Under the pieces are notes generated by a model, which was given only the letters and a program-made list of their open reading frames with translations, made no database searches and was not told the DNA's origin. 64,000 bases of DNA from assembly GCF_901000735.1 (NCBI RefSeq), contig NC_081549.1, forward strand, positions 2,363,801 through 2,427,800, read 5' to 3'. This stretch comes from Corylus avellana (lineage: Eukaryota > Streptophyta > Magnoliopsida > Fagales > Betulaceae). Position numbers and translations under genes: made by a program. Shown here one piece after another: positions 22,200-34,000 of this stretch. Positions within the stretch are counted from its first letter, which is position 1, and every line of letters begins with the position of its first letter.

Positions 22200-23732
22200 T
22201 TTGAGCCTTGGGCCTTAGGCTTTATTTTCTAGTTGTAAAGCCCGTCTTAGGTAGCTTGTACTGAGTGGTGACTCCCTATAACAATGGTCATAGGGAGTTA
22301 TTATCGGACAATTTTCTACAAAGCAGTTTATTAAACTGATATTTGTTTACATGGGAGAATTACATGCTCTATTAAAAATGTACATGAAAATCGAATGCAT
22401 TTTGGGCGGATCATGATCTCTTCATTTCAAGGTCTATATTAAATTTTACAAATCTAATGGTGTATATGTTGCCGCGAAGTGAATATGATGTCACATCATT
22501 TAAATTCATGTATAATAAAAAAGAAAATCTTAACCGAAAAATGACTCATTTCAATTTCACTTAAAATTGAGAAGATCCTATTACATTTTGAACAGATGTC
22601 GAGTTAATGGATTGAATTGGAGAAAAACTATCATTTTTACAAAAAGCATGGCTATGTTATGCAAGTAAGTTAAGGCATTAATTAACTGCCAATGATGATT
22701 TAATTACATGGGATAAGTGGGCTAAGAAATTTTTTGAAAAGGTTAACATTTTAAAAATAGGGTATGTTATTGTCTGAAATCTTTTAAATATGGAATAATT
22801 GCAAAGATGTGAAGCATCTCATTGCACTCATATAATACACTATATGCGTCATACTGTTCAGTACCTAGAACATTAATGATATTGATGGAGTTAGTAAGCC
22901 GATAGATGAATTGGGTTACATTAAAATTTTGTTTAGGTAAATAAATAAACAAATAAAATGATTATGCGTAGCCCAGATCCTCTCTTCTTTTACTAGCCTA
23001 GTCCCGACTCCCATATATCTATTGTTGCTCCCATGATTTCCCTTTCTCCTACCATTCGTTGAAGCGGATTATTTAAGCAATTTGATTTCCATACCTTTAT
23101 TCTATTTTTTATCTCAATATGCTGATAGTAGGCTCTGGTGGCCATTGAAATTTTTTTTTTTTTTTTTTTAATTAAGGTTGATCCAAAGGCTACTACACCC
23201 TGGCATACCTTAAATGTTAAATCCCACCAAAATAATCTGTTTATTTTCTTGTTTTTTCCGTCAAAATTAGTCATAGATTTTATGAATGAAATAACTTTGG
23301 TTCCTGGTAGATAATCAGTGTTAAGGTAAACTTCCAATACTAGGAATTAACCACCCATCCACTTGAACAGTGAAATCCTCGTCAATAAGAAATTGTTTAC
23401 TTGATATAGGCTAGCAAACTCCCACAAACCCGTTTCACGACACAAGGAAAAGTGGTAACCAAATTACAATAGGCAATCCAGAAACCGTATCGCTGCCCAG
23501 GAAAGCAATCACTGAAGACCCGACAATCGGGGATTCTAAAGTTCTCTAAAGTCATTTATAAAACTTTATCTCACATAGTAAGTACGACTTCTTTTTTTTC
23601 CGAGAATATCACATCCAGAACCAAACAACAGTATTTGGAGGAAAAATCCATCATCCTAGATAACGTCATCACAAAAAATGTTGGTGACAAGTAGCAGTTT
23701 CTAGCTGTATCACAAAGTAAGCTCCTAGTACC
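22200..23732. other. Intergenic, no supported gene
   Basis: Spacer between the LIF2-like promoter and the RPA14 3' end. There is an A/T run at 23150-23171. A minus-strand open frame at 22993-23337 includes a lysine run encoded by this tract and has no recognisable domain. The 3'UTR of RPA14 probably starts the block at its right end. Confidence 0.5.
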
Positions 23733-24903
23733 TCAGAGGAACAAGTGCTTAAATTCCCCGTTTGCAAGCTGACAAAGCTGATTGTAAGTATGAGTTTCTG
23801 CCAGAAAGCAAACATTATATTCAGATAACATAAAAAGATCATATAAAGCAAGAGGACGGGAACATAGCTAGAGTAATAAACAACTATCAGATAAAGTTTA
23901 TGCCAACAATTTGAACTTCTACCCACATTATAGACATGTGAAAGGAATGGCCGCACCACCCAACTAAGCCCCATTACAAGATAACCAAATTAATACTATC
24001 AACTTGGTTGGTCTTTGTGGAATTCCTATTAACAAACTTTCATCTGCTTTAAAGAAGAGTAGAAAGAAACTATATCTGCCAGCTGCTACCAGACAGCCAA
24101 TTTCATAGACCTTTTCATCAGAGACTAACAAAAAAAAAAATATTATAGTTTTGTTAAGAGTTAACCACTACTTCAGAGCAAAGCTATATTTCTTTTATAA
24201 ATGAGAACCAGACATTAATAAGAAATTAGCCGCAAATTTTTTGAACTAATATGAGCAAGCCAGTGTTGTTTTCAGTGTTGCTCCATAAAATTGTTTAACT
24301 AATGGAGAAAGTACATATCTGCTAGCCATCAAGCAGTAATTTAAACTACAATCTAATAATTAGAGGTCCATTGATAACAGATGCAGAGTGCAAGTTTAAT
24401 TTTCATATTTATTTCACAGACAATAAAATGCAAGGGTATTTGGGCATTCTAAAAGTTTAATAAACAACGCATCTGTCCAAGTGCTACTAATACGCATAGG
24501 TGCTTAGGGGTCCAATATAAACTTCCGAAGGAGCAATCTTTCAGATAGAAGCAAAAAAATATAAAAACTTATCAATGAAAATGCAGTGCATAGCATTGGC
24601 TCAGCTCACCATTACAAGAATTTAAAAAAATTAGGAAAAAGCCATACCAAATGTGTCACCAAAGTTGGTCCATATTTCAGCATGGATGGATTTCTCACTG
24701 TCAGCAATACCAACAACCTCAACAAACTTTGAGAGTGGAGAGGGTGGAGAGCCTTTGACAAGTATCTGGTTGTCATCGGTAGATTGTCCTGTAACAACTC
24801 CACCATCAGATCGCAGAACCTGAATCACTGCCCGAACCCTAGGACCAACATACAAGCGCAGCAGCTCCGCATTGACAAAAACTGCAGGGTTTGATGTATC
24901 CAT
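23733..24903 (-). CDS. RPA3: Replication protein A 14 kDa subunit (RPA3)
   Basis: Two coding exons, 24903..24648 (MDTSNPAVFVNAELLRLYVG... to NFGDTF) and 23797..23733 (THTYNQLCQLANGEFKHLFL), joined in phase 1: 106 residues, the usual length of plant RPA14. The protein is a single OB fold, with the VRAVIQVL and EIWTNFGDTF strands conserved. It is the smallest subunit of the RPA heterotrimer, which binds single-stranded DNA in replication and repair in the nucleus. The second exon is too short to appear as a long open frame, but the match to the family C-terminus and the stop fix it. The ATG is chosen because the acceptor lies 6 nt upstream and MDTSNP is the family start. The gene has a long leader intron. 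Confidence 0.92.
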
Positions 24904-24906
24904 CTC

Positions 24907-26637
24907 CTGCAAACCACACAAGGAAAAACTTTAATTCAGAGCTGCAATAAATAATTAGCCCGTGATAAACGTATATTAACTAGTATAATTACTCTACAGC
25001 AATTCTGTAAACTGATATCAGTTGACAAAAATCATTGCCTTTTACAAATGTCTCTAGTAGGACTGTAGGACCAGGGGAAACGAAGAAGAAGAAAAAGAGA
25101 AAAGAAAAGAAAGACCATAAGAAACAGACCCAAAACTACTTTAATCCAGACAATTACTTAGCTAGGCTCCTTGTCCTTCTTGAGTTGAAAATTATAAACT
25201 ACAAGTTATCACCTGTGGTATGCATGCAATTTACAGTCTGACTGAATTGGGAAAAGAACTAGAAAGCAGCTGACAATATTTTGTCATTTTTATCTAGCCA
25301 GGTAGGATAATCTCGAAAAGGGGACAACCAACACTTTGCTCAAACTGTACCGTGCCTTCTAGAAGTGGTTGGGTAGAAACAGCTGTAGTCTAACCAATGA
25401 GTAGAAGAGTCAATGTATTGCATTTGAAAATGAAAAATGGGAAGAAATAGTAACTAATTGATATTCTAACAAGCATTACACTTACAGGTGCGTGAACATA
25501 CATATACACAGGCATGCTCTCACACACACAGATTCTCAGTAAATACCATAGGACACAACTTTTTGTAACCCCTTCAATGGTGAGCTTCCAAAATCATAAT
25601 CATTTTTGCCAATTCACAAAGACAACTTAAGATTTAACAATACGTCATTTGAGACAAGGTAATGATGAGCAACTTTAAGCCATCCCATTGTTAATCATAG
25701 GGAGGCCCACTTCTTCAACGAACTCAAGAGGGAAATGTTGGTGATCCACATATTTAAAGACTCTCCCTGTCAAATAGCCTCTACCACTACCATGACTTTC
25801 AACTCATGCAGACCCCCAACTCCTGACCAGCTTTACCATATTTTCTTTAAAACATTTTTCTAGCTATACCTGACAGCCCCTTGCCTCCATTCCTCGACTT
25901 AAAGTGTCATCCTTGCACAGGGGCCACACTAATCTTTTCTTTATTGTTCCAATTTTGTCTCCGCAGGGACAATGTCTCACCACTTATTGGAAGTACTTTT
26001 TTCAAAAAATGAAGAACAACCTATTCTTGTGTTTTCTACTGTTTCTGCACATACAATTAAACAACCTTACCAATTATTCACTAGTCTTACAACAATTTTA
26101 TTCCTTTAAATGTGTTGGTCATACAATACTCCAAACCCCCAAAGCACGCCACCATATTGGCCATTCAATTGGAAAGACAGCCAACCATTTTACCAATGAA
26201 TCAAAAAAACTTTCCTTTTAGACAAAACAATCTGACTTTTAATCAAACCCTTCGCACGTGACAAGTTTCCCTAATTTCCCTTACAAATAATAAATCAAGA
26301 ATTACCTAACGCATATTAAATAATTAGCAATACAAAAGATAACGAAATTTGAGGCAGCAAAAACGCAATGCAATATAGCATCTAAAAAATGTGACCCGTC
26401 GGATCTACTAAATCTACTGAAAAAAGCCTAAGAGAGAATATCGATCATGCTAGTGTTTAGCGCACTGAATCACACTGAAGATTAATACTAATTTCTGTGT
26501 TTGGGTGCTGAGAAAGTGAGGACACTTGAATATTCGAAAAAAAAATGAAAACGAAATCTTAACACTCTAGTATCGGATACATTTTCTTAGAAATTGAAGC
26601 TAAGTGCGGTGAGAAATCTAGGGTTTGAACTCTTTAC
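24907..26637 (-). other. 5'UTR intron of RPA14
   Basis: Donor CAG|GTAAAG at 26637 and acceptor TTTGCAG at 24907 bound a 1,731-bp leader intron. No independent gene is seen inside; the open frame at 25904-26221 is not supported. Confidence 0.65.
26619..26626 (-). promoter_or_regulatory. Telo-box (AAACCCTA) at the start of the RPA14 leader intron
   Basis: The plus strand reads TAGGGTTT, i.e. AAACCCTA in gene orientation, 12 nt inside the leader intron. Telo-boxes are frequent near the transcription starts of plant genes tied to cell division and translation, which fits a replication factor. Confidence 0.5.
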
Positions 26638-26754
26638 CTGATTCAGAAAACAGATCGCCGACTCGAAGAGCTTCCGAAACGCACAGCTTCAGAGAGCGCG
26701 CGGGAGCGAAAGAGAGAGCGGGTTTTTCAGAGCGGTAAAATGAGTGTGCGAGGG

Positions 26755-26762
26755 CTTATATG
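26755..26762 (-). promoter_or_regulatory. Probable TATA box of RPA14
   Basis: In gene orientation the sequence reads CATATAAG, about 120 nt upstream of the leader-intron donor. The transcript start would be near 26,730. Confidence 0.45.
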
Positions 26763-26854
26763 TAAGCTCCACTTGAGCACTACGGGGCTTGTTGGATCCC
26801 ACGTGTCAAGAAATGCTAAGCTTTACAACCTCTTTTACACAAACCTAGAAATGC

Positions 26855-27003
26855 TAGTGTAATAAAAAAATTATTTTTTTTCATAAAAGTTTTAGATGAC
26901 AAGAAGTCATATGTTCCATTTATAGTTGTTATGGTCCCACCGGTTTGTAATTTCTTATCACTTAAGATTTTTATGAGCAAAAAATAATATTTTTATTACA
27001 CTA
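26855..27003. mobile_element. MITE with about 50-bp inverted repeats
   Basis: The left end tagtgtaataaaaaaa...cataaaagtttta matches the inverse of the right end (tagtgtaataaaaatattattttttgctcataaaaatctta). Total about 149 bp, non-coding. No clear target duplication longer than TA. Confidence 0.6.
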
Positions 27004-27221
27004 TATTATATCTTCAAACAGACATACCCATGCTTACGTGGAACTTGATGTGGCTGACCCAAGGCTGTTTAAAAGGTTAAAAAAAAAATTAAAAAAAGTA
27101 GACTTTAGAAGAATTTTTGTGAGATTTGCTACCTATGTACTATTTTCCGCCTCAGGTTTCACAGATTCCATAAATAATAATAATAATAATTTTTTAAGTT
27201 TTTAATTTCTTTAATTTTTTA

Positions 27222-27252
<31 letters not shown>

Positions 27253-27899
27253 TATCAAAAATGACTCATGTCATCATTTTATTAGCAATATAGTGGCATC
27301 TGCATAAACTCTTTTTTTTTTTTTTTTTTTTGGCATACTTTATAAACTTCCGAATTCATTTTAATAAACACAAAACTAATTATAAATAAAGTAAACGCTC
27401 ATAACTAATTTTGCATTTTTTTTCCCTTCTTTTATCAATTACATCAAAACGACAACTACAAAGAATAAGCCAATAAAATAGAAAGCTCGGACTCAGTAAA
27501 ACCAGTTGACCCAGTTGTAGCTAATTTTCTACTGCCTCTTATTCGTCAATATATATACTCAAATCATTCCAACTTTCCGTCGTTAACGATGTTAGTCTTC
27601 CAGATGACGATAGAGAAACAGTAAAGTATTAGACGGAGAGATCGATAGAAATATACAAAAACTTGGGGCGGAAGGAAGACGATGAAGATGAAACAAGCCG
27701 TCGCCGCTAAGAGTCCAAATTGTCGTCCAACTCAATAGACAATAGCTGATGGTAATTGATAAAATTGTTTGACCGTATTCTATTTCGTATCAAGGTCGAA
27801 TTCTAGGGCGAAACGTCACACGTTATCATTACACGGTACTCCACTTTGATACGCCTCCTCATCCTTTGACCACTTCCCCAGCAAGTTTCTATTCCGTCT

Positions 27900-27910
27900 A
27901 GCTATATATA
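27900..27910 (+). promoter_or_regulatory. Probable TATA box of the DUF761 gene
   Basis: 'agctatatata' lies about 55 bp upstream of the ATG at 27959. The stretch 27,010-27,890 is otherwise AT-rich spacer with an (AT)n run at 27230-27251 and a T run at 27311-27332. Confidence 0.4.
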
Positions 27911-27958
27911 TTATCGCTTTGTAGCGCATTCTTCTTATAATTCCTACGATTCTCAGAA

Positions 27959-28333
27959 ATGGAAATGAGCAAGTTTTCTGTTCTAACTCGCCTGAAGAGG
28001 GCAGTGAAGAAGGTAAGTTTTTTGTTGAATTTTAGTGTCAATCGATGGCTTGTAGCTTCGGCTATTGGCCGGACTTCATTGAAGAACCGCCACCTTAGCT
28101 TCAATGATCGGCCGGGCTTGAGGGCGTGCACCGATGATAATGACGTAGATTCGGAGGATTCCGGCTCTTCGAGGGAGCTTCAGAGGACATTAAGCTTTCC
28201 GTACGAAGATGATGTTGATAAGAGAGCTGAGATGTTTATTGCTAATTTCCATCGCCAACTTTTAATAGAGAGACAAATTTCTCTGGAGCTTCAATATTGC
28301 CGGGGAAATAGTTTCAAGGCAATCTCTCCCTGA
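27959..28333 (+). CDS. DUF761 (cotton-fibre-expressed) family small protein
   Basis: Intronless frame of 124 residues. The N-terminus is basic (MEMSKFSVLTRLKRAVKKV) and could form a short amphipathic helix with FLLNF. The C-terminal third holds the DUF761 signature DVDKRAEMFIANFHRQLLIERQISLELQY, of which the AE.FI..F..QL..ER core is typical. The centre is acidic and Ser-rich (DDNDVDSEDSGSSRE). Members are small plant proteins of unclear biochemical function. A TATA-like box stands at the expected distance. The start at 27959 is the first ATG after it; MEMSKF and a second Met two codons later are equivalent choices. Confidence 0.82.
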   Translation: MEMSKFSVLTRLKRAVKKVSFLLNFSVNRWLVASAIGRTSLKNRHLSFNDRPGLRACTDDNDVDSEDSGSSRELQRTLSFPYEDDVDKRAEMFIANFHRQLLIERQISLELQYCRGNSFKAISP

Positions 28334-28662
28334 TACTTTTTTGGTCATTATTTCTTGGTGGAGCCTTCGATTTTTGGGCGTTTAGGGTTTTGTGGAAGGC
28401 TGTGTTTGGTTGTGAAGAGGACATTTTTTGAGATTTGTGTAAATTTTCCCATTTGAGCTGTCGTCGTTTTTTCTTCAAGGTTTTACAGGAAGAAGAGAAG
28501 CGCCAAAAGCGGCACTCGTTGATTCTTTATTCTTTGTTATGTACAGTATGATTCTAGCTTTGTAGTGATTGCCTGATTGGATTTGTTTTTCCTATGAAAA
28601 TTTTCAATTACTATTTTGTTGATTTACTTGGCAAAACTCAATACAGAGTTCCTCAGCCAAAT

Positions 28663-28666
<4 letters not shown>

Positions 28667-28698
<32 letters not shown>
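28667..28698. repeat. (GA)n microsatellite
   Basis: About 16 GA units downstream of the DUF761 gene. Confidence 0.95.
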
Positions 28699-28700
<2 letters not shown>

Positions 28701-28839
28701 AAGTGAAATAAAAGGCTTAATACAAATCTAAGAAAGCTCCAAATTCTTACATTAATTGGTTTGATCTATGAAAGATCCAAATTCTTCAAAGAAATCTAAA
28801 CGCAACAAAGTTTAAAATTAAGCATATATTTATTTCGAA

Positions 28840-30110
28840 AGTTTCGGTTAAAATCGGTTCGGTTAATCGGTTAACCGTGAGCTTTTTTAATTAGACTAAA
28901 AATTGATTGTTTTGAGGTCTAAATTGTTTTTTGGGGGCTGAAATAGCTTATTGAACCAAACAAATTTTAAATTGTCCTATCAATTAACACAATAAGAGTC
29001 CACCATACATATGTTCTACACTTCTACTAATAAAATGGTCCTAGAATATTTATTATTGGTTAATTATCAGTTAATTATATTTATTATTGGCTAATTATTA
29101 GTTAATTCGATTAACAAATAAAAAAATATTTATACCAATTAACTGAACCGACACCAGTATAAAAATCCTTAACAGATTAATGACCGACTTTAACGACAGG
29201 CGGTTAATGTCAGTTCAGTTGCAGTCAGTAAGCAATTGCTAAGCAGTAAACGATTAATCTGCCCACCCCGACTTTATTTTACATCTAAAATGTGTTTGTT
29301 TGGTTTTTACAGTTAATAACATTTTTAGTAACTAGGTTTTCACTTTTTTATCTATTCCCACCTAAGTTTTAATTTGTATAACAGATGATACATGACTTAT
29401 GGGTAAATACCGGTTTAGTATCTTCGTCACCATTCCATCAATCAAACAAACGGATTGACACATGTCGTAACAAAAAAAAAATCATAAAAAAATCAAAAGT
29501 TAAAATATATATATATATGATGCAGGGTGGCGTAGTGGGTTGGCAATAACAAATAACAATAAAATTACAACTGTTCTTAAAACCAAGATTCTATCAAGAA
29601 ATCAAGGTTAAAGGGATAGAAAATCACTCATAAAATGTTTCATATTGATAAATTGATTAAAATACATAAACTCTCCTCTTACCTATTAGGTCTGCTATAT
29701 TTATAACAATAAGCAAATTTAGAGCAAAAGTAAACCTAAGCCTATTATAAAAATTTCTAAAATAATAAAATAAATTATTACAATTAAATAAAATCCTAAT
29801 TTAAATAATGTAAATAATAAAATAAAATATATTTGATTGTTAGATTATTTGATTTGCTAGAATAAAATATTCATTAAAGTCCCCAATAGAGCAATCAAAT
29901 ATTTCCTTATTGGATTATTGCATTTATTTCCATCCAACTTTCCAATCTTCCCTTTGCAGCCCGTTTTGACTCAGTAAACATCGAAATTAACCTTGTGAAA
30001 CATGACTTTGTAGATCTTTGAATTAGCTTTCCAATTCCACCAAGCGTGCTCAAATTAGATATCTGAAACTCGATATATGGCGTTTTTAGTAAAACTCATC
30101 AGGTGGGAAT
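28840..30110. other. Repeat-derived intergenic DNA
   Basis: 28,840-29,270 contains multiple 'cggttaa' and 'ggttaaccg' motifs on both strands, typical of decayed foldback elements. 29,520-30,100 looks like degenerate retroelement DNA (AT-rich with a 'gatgcagggtggcgtagtggg' start) but no ends or proteins are visible. Confidence 0.35.
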
Positions 30111-30139
30111 TTGACCAAAACGAATAAAACTAGCTTGCA

Positions 30140-30215
30140 TCTGGCCCACCCTATTTTGGCCCCAGCCACCCCCATTTTGGCCATTGGGGGCGGCCAGACC
30201 GGAATGGGGTGGCCC
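30140..30215. repeat. GC-rich 'CCACCCC' repeat block
   Basis: Contains 'cccaccctattttggcccc' and 'ggggtggcccaaa' arms in inverted orientation. Same family as 1840-1970 and 49525-49595. Confidence 0.5.
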
Positions 30216-31072
30216 AAATTAGTTTGGCTGAGGAAATGTGACGGAAGTACTAAATTGGTTTTTACCCATAAGTCAGGTATCACTTGTGATACAATTTGAA
30301 ACCTAGGTAAGGAAAAATAAAATAAGTGAAAAACCTAAGTACTAAAAAGGTTAGTAACCCTAGTTTTAATACAAATCTCTATAACCCAAAAGGGGATACC
30401 ATTCGAGAAGAAAAATATTAAAAGACAACCCTTTTAAATTTGGTCTAAAAAAATTTATTTTAATCTAGTCTATAAGAGCATCCCATCAAGCGCCTCATAT
30501 TTAACATTTCTTTAAATTTTTAACAAAATTTATAAAAAAACACATTATTTATCAAACTCTTTATCCAAAGTTAAATTTAACATTTGCTTTAACTCCTCTC
30601 CGACACCAAAAGCAAAAGCTATTTATTTTTTAATATTATTTTGGTTGTTGAGAGTGGCATTTTGATTAATCTCTCACATGAAATCAAAGTGAGTGAATTT
30701 CATAGCAAATACATTTATTAATAAAAAATATATATTTAATTAAAATAGAGAAATATTTCGAGAATTTGATATTTGGTAGTATTAAAAAAATAGCTAGTTA
30801 AATAAAATAATAAAAAATAAAAATAAAAAACAACATATACATTGTTAGTTGTGAAACTTTAATGTAAATTATTAGAGATAAATGCAAAATTGATCATTGT
30901 GGTTGACCTAAATTACAAATCACTCTATATGGTATGCAAAATAATTTATAGGTCCTTATAGTTGGGATAATTTACAAATTACTCCATATAGTATATAAAA
31001 TAATTTATAAGTCCTCAAGGTGGTCCCATTTTATAAGATGTCACTCCTTCCATCACACCTTTGGAAGTTCCC

Positions 31073-34000
31073 TCAAATCACAAGCCCAGTGGATGCCGCC
31101 AAGTCATGGTGACCGCCCAAAAGAGTCGAGCGAGTTAGCTCCTCCAGCTTCCCATCACGCAAAAGGAATACTCGTTTAGCCATCAAAACTGTTTCCAACC
31201 GGTGTGCAATGACCAGTACCTACAGGCATAATGCAGCACAATATTTGATCAATTCAGATATAATCTGTGTCTGTGCGTGCGCTTTAACAGGAAAAAAGAA
31301 AAACAAAAATTGCACAGATCATCATAGATCACGGCTGTGCATCGAGAACAAATCAATATAGAAAATTCTGATAAGAGTTCACATGCCAGAGATAGTCCAC
31401 ATTAGTGGGTAAGCAGAAAAGTTAACTTACAGTATGATTTTCCATCATGCGCTCCACAGCCTGTCTCACCAATAACTCAGACCTACTATCTAAAGCAGAA
31501 GTTGCTTCATCCAATATCAATATAGAGGAATTCTGATATAGTGCCCTTGCAAGAGCTAGTCTGCATTAATGAGTAACCAACAGAGTTTTTCAATAAAAAC
31601 TTGGGCTACACACAGCAAATGAATAGTTATGTTAATCAAGTAAACAATTGGATGTTCATTTCCCAGTTATCGAGTTAAACATTAGCCAACAAGGATCATA
31701 TTTAATATCACATCAGAATCAAGAGTTCAGATATAAAGCTCCACCTTTGCTTTTCGCCTCCACTCAAAATCGAGCCTCTTGGTCCAATGTTAGTTTTGTA
31801 CCCTTCTGGAAGTTTTCTGATAAATTCATCAGCATTTGCAGTTCGTGCTGCATGCTCAACCCTCTCCATGTCAATTTTTGACATCAGATCCCTATATCCA
31901 ATGTTTTCGGCAACTGACCCTGAAAACAATGTCTAATACATAACAAAAATTATCATATGATAAACCATTTGAAAAGGTTCCCTATATTACCATATGCTCC
32001 AAATTTACAAAGTTTCCACATCTCCTGAACACCTTCATTAAAACCAGCCAAAAGATGCACTTGAAAAGGAACTTCGGAAACAGACTATTTCCCCATACGA
32101 CAAACTACTTTTCAACTAGGGAGCTGGACAGGTGTACGGCAAGTATACCCTACATCTAATTAATATGAAGTTACCACTTACTCCATGGCAATCAAGCACA
32201 TGAAGTTATATGGATACATGAAAGCAGCAAATCAAACAATTCCTTGCTTAGAATTTGTGGGGGAAAAAAACATAAATAATATAAGGTACAACAAGCGTTT
32301 GGCACAACTTATGGGCATTGCAATGTTGGGTAAGAGGACTTGATTTAGTGGACATGTAGTGAAGTTCTTATAAGTGTCTGCTTTTCTCTCTCTTTCTCTA
32401 TCTTCCCCCTCACCAAAAAAATTAATAATTTAGAAACCTACCACACACACACACACAAAATAAAAAAAAATAAAAAAAAAAAAGAAAGGAAGGAAGAAGA
32501 AGAGAGCGGTCATCACTAACTTACTATATCTTGAGAAACGAAACTTATATGTCTCCTCAAATTATCCAACCGGATGTCTTGGATGTTATGGTTATCGATA
32601 AGTATACAGCCTGTTTAAGATGTAAAGAACAGATATGCACTCTGGATTAGTAAGAGGTGACTTTTCTAATTCCAAAAATGTGCCGTAAAAGTTGGCAATT
32701 TTTTGTAGTTCAAAAGCCTAACCAGATAAAGGATCATAAAGCCGAAGAAGTAATTTTACAAGGGTTGACTTTCCTCCTCCAGAGGGCCCAACAAGAGCAA
32801 TTGTCTCTCCAGCTTTGATGTGGAGGTTCAATCCATTCAAAACAAAGGGCATATTATCCCCATATCTAAATGAGATATCACAAAATTTCACCTCCCCTGT
32901 GACATCATCTAAATCAATGACATCTGATTTCACGATCACCTGTATTCCGCAAAGCAAATAATAATCACAACAATAATAACAATGATAAGCAACTATGAAT
33001 ATATTGGTCCAAATATGAAATATGCCAACAAAAGAGCATCAGCCAGACATGACATGTAAACGCATGCTTGACAAATAGGCATCTAATCAAGGTCTAACAG
33101 ATTGAAATAACCACGGGTAAACAAGATGTTTGATGTTACTTTGGAACTTCTAAGAATTAGTATCTAATAACTATCCTATTCTATCCTTTTTGGGGCAATT
33201 TTTTAAATTCACAGTGTTCCTCGAGATAAAAAATAAATGAATTAAAAGGAAATATCCAAGGTTAAAATTACAGGTCAATCAACCTTAAACCTACCTTAGA
33301 GTTAAACCTGGTCAAATCAAACAGGCGCTCAATGGCTGGTTCTCCTTGCTTCCACTCATTGTATGCCTTTCCCACGCCCTGCGTGATGCTTTATATTCAG
33401 ATTGATAACTTAAGAGAGCTCCTCAACAACTGAATCATAATAACAAAAAGAGTAATTAGCAAAATGGCTCTAGACGTTTTTTCCTCAAAAAAAAAAAAAG
33501 TGGGAAAAAGAAAAGATGCTAACAAGAGTCTTCTGAACTAATTCTTTATTTCTTTTTCTTTGGGAGGGGGGATGTCAAAAAAATTGCCTAAAACTTCAAG
33601 GCATCAGAAACCTGAAAAAGGACTGACCCAAGAAAATAAAAGGTTCAAAAAAGAAGAGGGGAAAAGATTTATTATCAGCATATAGTACTACCTGAATTGG
33701 CTCAACTGAAAAAACCAATGATGTTACAAACGAAACCATGCTACAGCCGTCAAAAGAACCACTTGAAACCACCAGTGAACCAGCACAAAAAGCAAATAAT
33801 GCTCCAAAATATATACTCTGTATCATCTGAGGAATGAATGCCTTCATTTTCTTCTTATTCAATTGTTCAGATAAGTTGGTGTGAGCAAGCTTTCGAAACC
33901 TGGCACTCTCACACAGCTCTGAGTTGTTTGCTTTCACAAATAGAATAGCAGGGAGGACCTAAAACATATATAAAATATATGACATCATTGCACCAGCTGA

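Noticed and set aside
22993..23337. 114-residue minus-strand frame, considered as a LINE reverse-transcriptase fragment
   Set aside because: The resemblance was a few aromatic/basic residues only and the frame crosses a poly-T tract. Not supportable without a search.
29528..29538. Pol III A-box-like 'tggcgtagtgg'
   Set aside because: No B box follows at a suitable distance, so not called a tRNA or SINE.
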